NCBI GenBank assembly: GCA_022353185.1 | Contig: JAKRWB010000208.1 | Coordinates: forward strand, 1 to 5,001 | Direction of reading: 5' to 3' | From: ANME-2 cluster archaeon | Lineage (GTDB): Archaea; Halobacteriota; Methanosarcinia; Methanosarcinales; Methanocomedenaceae | Length of the DNA: 5,001 nucleotides | Shown: positions 1 through 5,001 of the stretch, one piece after another | How the letters are laid out: the number at the start of each line of letters is the position of its first letter | Numbering within the stretch: position 1 is the first letter of the stretch | The notes under the pieces: model-generated | Told to the model about the DNA's origin: nothing | Seen by the model: only the letters and a program-made list of their open reading frames with translations | Databases searched by the model: none | Position numbers and translations under genes: made by a program

Positions 1-7
1 CCCCGAC

Positions 8-249
8 TTACTGAACCGGCACTCTGAACGTTAATAATTCTTTCAATGTCCAAATATGGTCTGTAAGTTTCTGAGCCACATCTGGCGTATATGATGTGTT
101 AATACATCCACCTGAATCTGCCCCAAAAAGCCTTAATATTTCTTCGGCATCTCCGAAAACAACACGACTAAGCTCTTCAACAACTTGCCTTTTAACAACT
201 TTTTGGTACCACGATTATTATACTTTACATACAAATAATTAAATTTATC
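8..249 (-). pseudogene. Decayed IS transposase, C-terminal fragment
   Basis: This is a remnant of a DDE-type transposase. Reading leftward, the frame is open from about 214 to a TAA at 8-10 and gives 68 residues. They include VVFGD, INTSY and a tail reading TDHIWTLKELLTFRVP before the stop. From memory, INTSYxERLN and a TPAMAAGLTDHxW...ELLTFRVP ending are hallmarks of IS1-like transposases common in archaea and cyanobacteria. Two lesions are visible. First, the matching upstream part (KFNYLYVKYNNRG, about 210-249) lies in a different frame from the rest, and the shift falls near a run of five A on the coding strand. Second, INTSY is joined directly to TPDVAQKLTDHIW, so the ERLN motif with the presumed catalytic Glu and several dozen following residues are gone. 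No N-terminal half is recognisable, and the terminal repeats cannot be defined at the window edge. It cannot encode an active enzyme. The family name is less certain than the transposase call. Confidence 0.62.
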
Positions 250-349
250 GGTTTGTTGATAGGATAGTATAGAGTAATCAACCGCGATGGTGTATAATCA
301 TCACCACCATTTTTGATCCCCGAAAACTCCCAACACAGCCTCTCGCAAT

Positions 350-398
350 CGCCCGCAGCAATAGAGTTGAGCAGCCGGGTAAGTGCAAATTGCGGGCG
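350..398. repeat. GC-rich inverted repeat downstream of glmM
   Basis: An 8-base perfect inverted repeat, CGCCCGCA at 350-357 and TGCGGGCG at 391-398, encloses a 33-base loop. A second, competing pair, CAGCC at 372-376 and GGCTG at 398-402, overlaps the right arm. It begins about 34 bases past the glmM stop, so it could fold in the 3' end of the operon transcript. It is not followed by a strong T-run on the minus strand (only TTTT near 324-327), so I do not call it a terminator. It might instead be a transcript-stabilising structure or a remnant of the adjacent insertion sequence. Confidence 0.35.
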
Positions 399-431
399 GC
401 TGGAATCAGTTCATTGACATCGATATTTACT

Positions 432-1745
432 TTAATCACACGTCGAACCGATTGCAGAATTCACAATGCGGCAGACTGCATGGAACAGCTCGTCCACACC
501 CGACCTGCTCTCAGCAGTTATCCTTATCTTAGGCTCAGTGCCAGATGGCCTCACCAGCACCCACCCACCATCCACTTCCACCCTGATGCCGTCAATGTCG
601 CTGACCTCACCCAATGACGATAATTCGGCGTAAACCGCTGCCATCACCTCTGACTTTCGCTCATTGGAACATGCAGTCCCGGTCCTTCTGGTCTGGTAAA
701 CGGGCAATTCATCCACCATTTCCGAGAGTTTCCCGCTGCCTACTATCTCAATCAGCCTGGCTGCCGCGTAGATACCATCAGGACAGAATGACAGCCTCGG
801 GAATATCCAGCTTCCCGATGGTTCTCCACCAAATCTTGCACCGATCTTTTTCATTGCCTCTGCCACATAGACGTCACCCACCCTGCTCCTTATGACCTTT
901 GCATCAGGCAGGGCATCATCCACCACCATTGAAGTGTCCACTGGTACAACAATACTATCAGCATCCTCACGGGAAGCAAATATAGCCAGCAACTGGTCTC
1001 CGCCTACAAACCGGCCCATATCATCCACTGCCATCATCCTATCCGCATCACCGTCATGAGCTATACCCATGTCAGCACCCCAGTCCTGCACAGTCCTCAT
1101 AAGAAGTCCCAGGTTAGCTTCCTTGGGTTCAGGGTCCCGGGCAGGAAAATGTCCGTCTAACTGCGAATTCAATGCAAGCACCTTGCACCCCATCATCCTC
1201 AGCAGCAGGGGTGTGATAACTGAACCTGCACCACTGCCACAATCCAACACCACTTTTGGAGCAGTCTCAAGTGGACCTACCGTATCGATTATCACCCTGA
1301 TATGGTCCTCAACACCCATCTCATAATCGCTGGTAATGCCGATACGGTCCCAATCAGCCAGAGAATATCCATCTACTTCCACTGCCTGCTCAATCTCATG
1401 CTGCTGACGGCTGTCAAAAGCCATTCCATCAGGATTCCAAAGCTTGATGCCGATATCCCTTGCCGGGTTGTGGGATGCAGTAATCATCACACCCACATCA
1501 AAATTACGTGCTGCATATGCCAGGGTGGGTGTTGGTACCACACCCAGTCGAGTCACATCAACCCCGGCTGACATCAGGCCAGCCGATACAGCCTCTTCGA
1601 TCATAATTCCTGCAACCCTGGGGTCACGGGCAATAACTGCTCTTGACCGTCCCTTCCCTGCGGCTTTACCAACATTCAATGCCAGTTGTGGCGTAACATC
1701 AACATTTGTCAACCCCCTGATACCTGATGAACCGAACAGTTTCAT
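432..1745 (-). CDS. glmM: Phosphoglucosamine mutase GlmM
   Basis: This cytoplasmic enzyme of the alpha-D-phosphohexomutase family interconverts glucosamine-6-phosphate and glucosamine-1-phosphate, the second step towards UDP-GlcNAc. The protein has 437 residues, normal for the archaeal form. It opens with the typical KLFGSSGIRG. The phosphoserine loop TASHNP places the catalytic Ser at 91. The metal-binding loop DGDADR is at 231-236, the sugar-specificity loop GGEPSG at 306-311, and the phosphate-binding motif RPSGTEPKIR at 399-408, so all four functional elements are intact and in order. The ATG is fixed by an in-frame TGA immediately before it and by a strong ribosome site, AAGGTGAT, three bases upstream of that TGA-ATG junction. 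It is the last gene of the operon, nine bases after glmS, which supplies its substrate. Archaeal phosphohexomutases can overlap in substrate (phosphomannomutase or phosphoglucomutase activity), but the link to glmS makes the glucosamine role most likely. Confidence 0.93.
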   Translation of the reverse strand: MKLFGSSGIRGLTNVDVTPQLALNVGKAAGKGRSRAVIARDPRVAGIMIEEAVSAGLMSAGVDVTRLGVVPTPTLAYAARNFDVGVMITASHNPARDIGIKLWNPDGMAFDSRQQHEIEQAVEVDGYSLADWDRIGITSDYEMGVEDHIRVIIDTVGPLETAPKVVLDCGSGAGSVITPLLLRMMGCKVLALNSQLDGHFPARDPEPKEANLGLLMRTVQDWGADMGIAHDGDADRMMAVDDMGRFVGGDQLLAIFASREDADSIVVPVDTSMVVDDALPDAKVIRSRVGDVYVAEAMKKIGARFGGEPSGSWIFPRLSFCPDGIYAAARLIEIVGSGKLSEMVDELPVYQTRRTGTACSNERKSEVMAAVYAELSSLGEVSDIDGIRVEVDGGWVLVRPSGTEPKIRITAESRSGVDELFHAVCRIVNSAIGSTCD

Positions 1746-1748
1746 TCA

Positions 1749-1756
1749 ATCACCTT
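1749..1756 (-). promoter_or_regulatory. Shine-Dalgarno site of glmM, overlapping the glmS stop
   Basis: The minus strand reads AAGGTGAT here, three bases before the glmM ATG. GGTGAT is a perfect complement of the archaeal 16S rRNA end (AUCACC). The first bases belong to the glmS stop codon TAA (1755-1757), so a ribosome finishing glmS sits on the glmM start site. This favours translational coupling of the two consecutive enzymes and fixes the glmM start. Confidence 0.75.
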
Positions 1757-3584
1757 ATTCCACAGTCACGCTCTTAGCAAGATTCCGGGGTTTGTCAATG
1801 GAACAGTTCCGTTCCAATGCGGTATAATAGGCCAACAGCTGGACAACCACAGTAGTAAGCAGGGGCGTTAATATAAAATCAGTCTTCGGCACAGTTAAAA
1901 CCACGTCCACATACTTGGCAATCTCTTCATCATCCGAATCGGCAATAGCGATCACTGACGCATCCCGTGATTTTACTTCCTTGATATTGCTGAGTATCTT
2001 GTCATAAGTGTGGCCTTGTGGTGCAATAGCAACAACCGGCACATCCTCTGATATAAGGGCAAGAGGACCGTGTTTCAATTCTCCTGCAGCATACCCTTCA
2101 GCATGTATGTAGGAAATCTCTTTTAATTTCAACGCCCCTTCAAGTGCTATGGGATAATTGATATTGCGGCCGATAAAGAAATAATCCTTTGATTCAGCGA
2201 ACCGGATTGCACATTTTTGTATATTCTCCTTGTCCTCAAGAATGCGACTTATGTATCCAGGAATTTTACGCAGTTCTGATAAAAGCTTACCTACCCTATT
2301 AGCATCCATCATCGAACGTGCCCTTGCAAAATGGATAACAAGAAGATAAAGCACTACAAGCTGTGAAATGAACGATTTGGTGGCGGCAACCCCTATTTCA
2401 GGCCCAGCCCTGGTATAAATTATATTTGATGCTTCTCTTGATATTGTACTACCTACCACATTGGTAATAGCCAGGGTAGTACAGCCGTATGAGGTAGCCT
2501 CACGTACTGCTGCCAGGGTATCTGCAGTCTCACCTGATTGAGAGATGGCTATAACCAGAGTGGAAGGTGTCAAAACGGGATTGGAATACCTGAACTCAGA
2601 ACCATTATCCACATCCGTATGAATACCTGTCAGACTTTCGAACAAGTACTTACCCAATAAACCAGCATTGAATGACGTTCCGCAGGCAATTATCTCGATT
2701 CTCTGAATATTTTGAATTTGTTCTTTATCAAGACCCAGTTCATCAAAAATGACATCCCCTTCGAGTTCTTGCAGCCTGCCTGCCAGTGTCTCGTGAATGG
2801 AATTAGTCTGTTCATGTATCTCCTTAAGCATAAAATGAGGATATCCGGCTTTTTCCGCCGCTTCCAGGTTCCACGGGATGATATGTTCTTCTTTGGTCCT
2901 GGGATTCCCCTCAAGGTCAAACACCTGGACAGAGTCTCGTTTGACCCTGGCCATCTCCAGGTTTTCCATGTAAATGACCCGTTTGGTATATTTTAAGATA
3001 GCAGGTATATCTGATGCAATAAAATTCTCATGCTCACCCAGACCTAAAATAAGGGGGCTGTCCTTCCTGGCTGCTACCAGTTCATTGGGGTGTTCTTCGC
3101 ATAACACTGCCAGGGCATAGGAACCTCGAACTTCTCCGAGTGCGGACCTTATTGCAATCGCAAGGTCGCCTGGGTTTTTTAAATAATATTTGTTAATCAG
3201 GTGGGCTAACACTTCAGTATCAGTTTCTGAAACAAACACAAAACCTTCTGATTCAAGTGATTCTTTCAGTTCCAGGTAATTTTCAATAATACCGTTGTGC
3301 ACCACACTGATGCTGCCCGACACATGAGGGTGTGCATTAATTGTATTGGGTTTTCCGTGGGTGGCCCATCTGGTATGGCCAATACCTATGCGGGCAGGTA
3401 ATTCTGGTAATATTGATTCAAGCCGGGATATTTGCCCTTCGGTCTTGAATACACAGGATTTACCCTTACCATCAAGTAATGCCAAACCTGCCGAATCATA
3501 TCCTCTGTACTCAAGTTTTTTGAGGGATTCTATAAGGATATTGACAGCATCCCGTTCTCCGATATAACCCACTATGCCGCACAT
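1755..3584 (-). CDS. glmS: Glutamine--fructose-6-phosphate aminotransferase GlmS
   Basis: GlmS makes glucosamine-6-phosphate from fructose-6-phosphate and glutamine, the committed step of amino-sugar synthesis in the cytosol. The protein has 609 residues, the same length as the E. coli enzyme, and its key residues fall one position later than E. coli numbering when Met1 is counted. The N-terminal class II glutamine amidotransferase domain (about 1-240) starts MCGIVGYIG, with Cys2 as nucleophile after Met removal. It contains RGYDSAG (27-33), GHTRWATHG (69-77), HNG (96-98) and the substrate-binding Asp122. Two SIS domains follow, with CGTS (301-304), SQSGET (348-353), the HAEGYAAGELKHGP segment ending at His505, and the canonical C-terminus DKPRNLAKSVTVE with Lys604. 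All catalytic residues are present. The ATG is bounded by an in-frame TGA three codons upstream (3591-3593). Its ribosome site is weak: GGGGATGA at 3596-3603 is the only candidate, 11 bases away. It lies 31 bases after the glmU-like gene. Confidence 0.97.
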   Translation of the reverse strand: MCGIVGYIGERDAVNILIESLKKLEYRGYDSAGLALLDGKGKSCVFKTEGQISRLESILPELPARIGIGHTRWATHGKPNTINAHPHVSGSISVVHNGIIENYLELKESLESEGFVFVSETDTEVLAHLINKYYLKNPGDLAIAIRSALGEVRGSYALAVLCEEHPNELVAARKDSPLILGLGEHENFIASDIPAILKYTKRVIYMENLEMARVKRDSVQVFDLEGNPRTKEEHIIPWNLEAAEKAGYPHFMLKEIHEQTNSIHETLAGRLQELEGDVIFDELGLDKEQIQNIQRIEIIACGTSFNAGLLGKYLFESLTGIHTDVDNGSEFRYSNPVLTPSTLVIAISQSGETADTLAAVREATSYGCTTLAITNVVGSTISREASNIIYTRAGPEIGVAATKSFISQLVVLYLLVIHFARARSMMDANRVGKLLSELRKIPGYISRILEDKENIQKCAIRFAESKDYFFIGRNINYPIALEGALKLKEISYIHAEGYAAGELKHGPLALISEDVPVVAIAPQGHTYDKILSNIKEVKSRDASVIAIADSDDEEIAKYVDVVLTVPKTDFILTPLLTTVVVQLLAYYTALERNCSIDKPRNLAKSVTVE

Positions 3585-3615
3585 TGTTTTTCAGTTCATC
3601 CCCATGTTATTCAAT

Positions 3616-4824
3616 TTATATCATTATGGAGTCTCTGGGCAGGTCCTTTGAGATAATTACTCCTGATGCGACATTGCATCCAGTGGCAACCATCCTTCCA
3701 GGTTCGGTAAGTACTCTATGCTGGATAACGTTCCCATCGCCAATCACTGTTCCCAGTTTCTCTGCATTATGAAGAATACCATTTATTTCAATCAATAAAT
3801 TTTCACCTGTTTGCGTGATGAAATGGGAACCAATACTATTGTTTGAACCGATGATAGAGTTTGATATATATGAAAAAGCACCTATTCTGGCATCGTTCAT
3901 AATAATACAATTCTTAATCTGGACCGATGATTCCACAGTTGAATTATTGCCTATAGTGGTGGAAGGAAGTATTACTGCATTTGGCCCTATCTCACAGTTC
4001 TTTCCAATCACTACCGGCCCTATAATATACGAACCTGAACGTATGATAGTATTTGCACCTATAATGACATTGCCCTTTATCACTGCACCTTCTTCAATGG
4101 TTCCATCTATTAATGATTTTTTGCACCGCTCCAGTAGGGAGGCATTAGAACGTAGCAGGTCCCATGAATGCACCGCATCGATCCAGGTGGATTTTGAATG
4201 AACAACACTGATTGTCTTACCTGCATCTATCATAGCCTGTATGGTATCGGTTATTGCATATTCCCCGGTTTTTGACACAGGTGTTGCCTCAATATATTCG
4301 AATATATCAGGTTTGAAGATGTATATGCCAGTGTTCACATTATGGCTCAGGTCCTCAATGGGCTTTTCAACAATCTTCAAAACCCGATTTTTATCTGATA
4401 CAACCACGCCATAACCTCTAGTATTTACTCGTGTTACGGTCAATACAGTTGCATCACCTGAATGACCTTCAAGGATATCGGAAATAGTACCTGATTCTAC
4501 AATATTATCGCCATTAAGCACAATGAATTTATCGTCTATATGCGGGGCTACCTTTTTGATAGCATGAGCGGTACCAAGTTGCCCTTTTTGTTCAACATAA
4601 GTAATGTTTACTCCCAGTCCCACTCCATCCTGGAAATAATCCATGATACGCTCTTTTTTGTATCCTACAACTATTATAATATCGATAATTCCACAGTGGG
4701 CGAGAGAATTGATTACATGTTCCAATATCGGTTTATTTGCAGCAAAAAGCATTACCTTGGAACGAGTAAGTGTTAGTGGCTTACATCTCTGCCCTTCTCC
4801 TGCTGCAAGAATTACTGCTTTCAT
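3616..4824 (-). CDS. glmU: GlmU-like sugar-1-phosphate nucleotidylyltransferase
   Basis: This 402-residue protein matches archaeal bifunctional GlmU in length and layout: a nucleotidyltransferase domain (about 1-230) and a left-handed beta-helix of hexapeptide repeats (about 240-395). The first half is intact, with LAAGEGQRCKPLT (6-18; Arg13), Lys23, QLGTAHA (82-88), NGDN (104-107) with metal-binding Asp106, YGVV (138-141), EKP (153-155), NTG (164-166), GEY (187-189) and Asp216 in WIDAVHSWDLL. It should activate GlcNAc-1-phosphate or a related sugar phosphate with UTP or dTTP. The beta-helix half is atypical: by eye, the catalytic His of GlmU (E. coli His363, in GHLTY) aligns with Ala316 in GAFSY, and the Asn of the TCNYDG segment aligns with Thr339. 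Acetyltransferase activity is therefore doubtful. An in-frame TGA two codons upstream (4831-4833) fixes the ATG, and an AAGGT ribosome site (4835-4839) lies 10 bases away. It is the first gene of the operon. The exact substrate cannot be read from sequence. Confidence 0.85.
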   Translation of the reverse strand: MKAVILAAGEGQRCKPLTLTRSKVMLFAANKPILEHVINSLAHCGIIDIIIVVGYKKERIMDYFQDGVGLGVNITYVEQKGQLGTAHAIKKVAPHIDDKFIVLNGDNIVESGTISDILEGHSGDATVLTVTRVNTRGYGVVVSDKNRVLKIVEKPIEDLSHNVNTGIYIFKPDIFEYIEATPVSKTGEYAITDTIQAMIDAGKTISVVHSKSTWIDAVHSWDLLRSNASLLERCKKSLIDGTIEEGAVIKGNVIIGANTIIRSGSYIIGPVVIGKNCEIGPNAVILPSTTIGNNSTVESSVQIKNCIIMNDARIGAFSYISNSIIGSNNSIGSHFITQTGENLLIEINGILHNAEKLGTVIGDGNVIQHRVLTEPGRMVATGCNVASGVIISKDLPRDSIMI

Positions 4825-4853
4825 ACAAATTCATACCTTATTATAGATTTGAA

Positions 4854-4863
4854 CAATATAAAT
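4854..4863 (-). promoter_or_regulatory. Archaeal TATA box, probable operon promoter
   Basis: The minus strand reads ATTTATATTG, close to the archaeal box A consensus TTTATATA. A start site about 25-27 bases downstream would fall near 4831-4834, giving a leader of under about 10 bases, so the transcript may be almost leaderless. In that case the AAGGT site at 4835-4839 would be at or just outside the 5' end. The preceding bases do not match the purine-rich BRE consensus well. It is the best candidate in the 177 bases upstream of the glmU-like gene, but it rests on motif and position alone. Confidence 0.4.
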
Positions 4864-4979
4864 CATTGGATAATTTCTTACTATAACCTGCATATCGGCG
4901 CTTTTAGTAACTATGTTTGAACCGCATTTCAACACTTGCAATAAAAATACGAAAACCCACATCCTGCAAGGGAATTTTG

Positions 4980-4988
4980 TTATAAAAA
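4980..4988 (-). promoter_or_regulatory. Possible distal TATA box
   Basis: The minus strand reads TTTTTATAA within an AT-rich end of the window. If it is used by the operon, transcription would begin near 4955-4960 and give a leader of about 130 bases before the glmU-like gene, so that AAGGT (4835-4839) would be available as a ribosome site. AT-rich intergenic DNA often contains such strings by chance, and the sequence beyond 5001 is missing. Confidence 0.2.
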
Positions 4989-5001
4989 TAAGTTGTTTTT
5001 T

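Noticed and set aside
287..310. Inverted repeat ATGGTG / CACCAT with a 12-base spacer
   Set aside because: Six-base arms in repetitive TCACCACC-like sequence are expected by chance, and no operator role is suggested by position.
225..410. Open frame of about 61 codons on the minus strand downstream of glmM
   Set aside because: It has no suitable start codon (its only ATG is the last codon before the stop), no ribosome site and no recognisable motif. It overlaps the transposase relic in another frame, so it is most likely a chance opening.
390..1827. Several plus-strand open frames opposite glmM
   Set aside because: They lie antisense to a gene with complete catalytic motifs, have low-complexity proline- and serine-rich translations, and lack plausible start contexts. 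They are antisense shadows.
2690..2920. 76-codon minus-strand frame inside glmS
   Set aside because: It is fully contained in glmS in another frame and shows no protein motif.
3585..3615. glmS ribozyme or other riboswitch ahead of glmS
   Set aside because: The gap is only 31 bases, far too short for the bacterial glmS ribozyme, and no structured element is visible there.
4935..4970. Inverted repeat CTTGCA / TGCAAG upstream of the operon
   Set aside because: Only six-base arms with a 24-base loop and no second copy, so there is too little to call an operator or terminator.
4996..5001. Plus-strand T-run as a terminator
   Set aside because: No plus-strand gene precedes it, and the run is cut off by the window edge.

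Overview
The window looks like a chromosomal segment of a euryarchaeon, most likely a methanogen or methane-oxidising relative of the Methanosarcinales. The grounds are an archaeal-type phosphoglucosamine mutase of 437 residues, an archaeal-style 402-residue sugar-1-phosphate nucleotidylyltransferase with a left-handed beta-helix tail, an archaeal TATA-type promoter, and a GGTGAT ribosome binding site matching the archaeal 16S 3' end. The lineage is an inference from protein style; no taxonomic marker is present.

All three intact genes lie on the minus strand and read from right to left as one operon: a glmU-like nucleotidylyltransferase (3616-4824), glmS (1755-3584) and glmM (432-1745). The gaps are 31 and 9 bases. 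Each start codon has an in-frame stop close upstream, so none of the three proteins can begin much earlier. Together they cover most of UDP-N-acetylglucosamine synthesis: GlmS makes glucosamine-6-phosphate from fructose-6-phosphate and glutamine, GlmM converts it to glucosamine-1-phosphate, and the GlmU-like enzyme should attach the nucleotide. The product feeds N-glycans, the S-layer and other surface polysaccharides. The acetylation step is doubtful here, because the beta-helix domain of the GlmU-like protein lacks the catalytic histidine and asparagine of acetyltransferase-competent GlmU.

The right end (4825-5001) is AT-rich upstream DNA with a good TATA-box candidate for the operon and a weaker one further upstream. 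The left end (1-431) has no intact gene. It holds the decayed C-terminal part of an IS transposase (about 8-249, minus strand), with a frameshift and an apparent in-frame deletion of the region carrying the last catalytic acid. Between this relic and glmM is a GC-rich inverted repeat (350-398).

I found no CRISPR array, RNA gene, defence system or clearly novel system. The most interesting points are the probable loss of acetyltransferase activity in the GlmU-like protein and the structure of the transposase relic.
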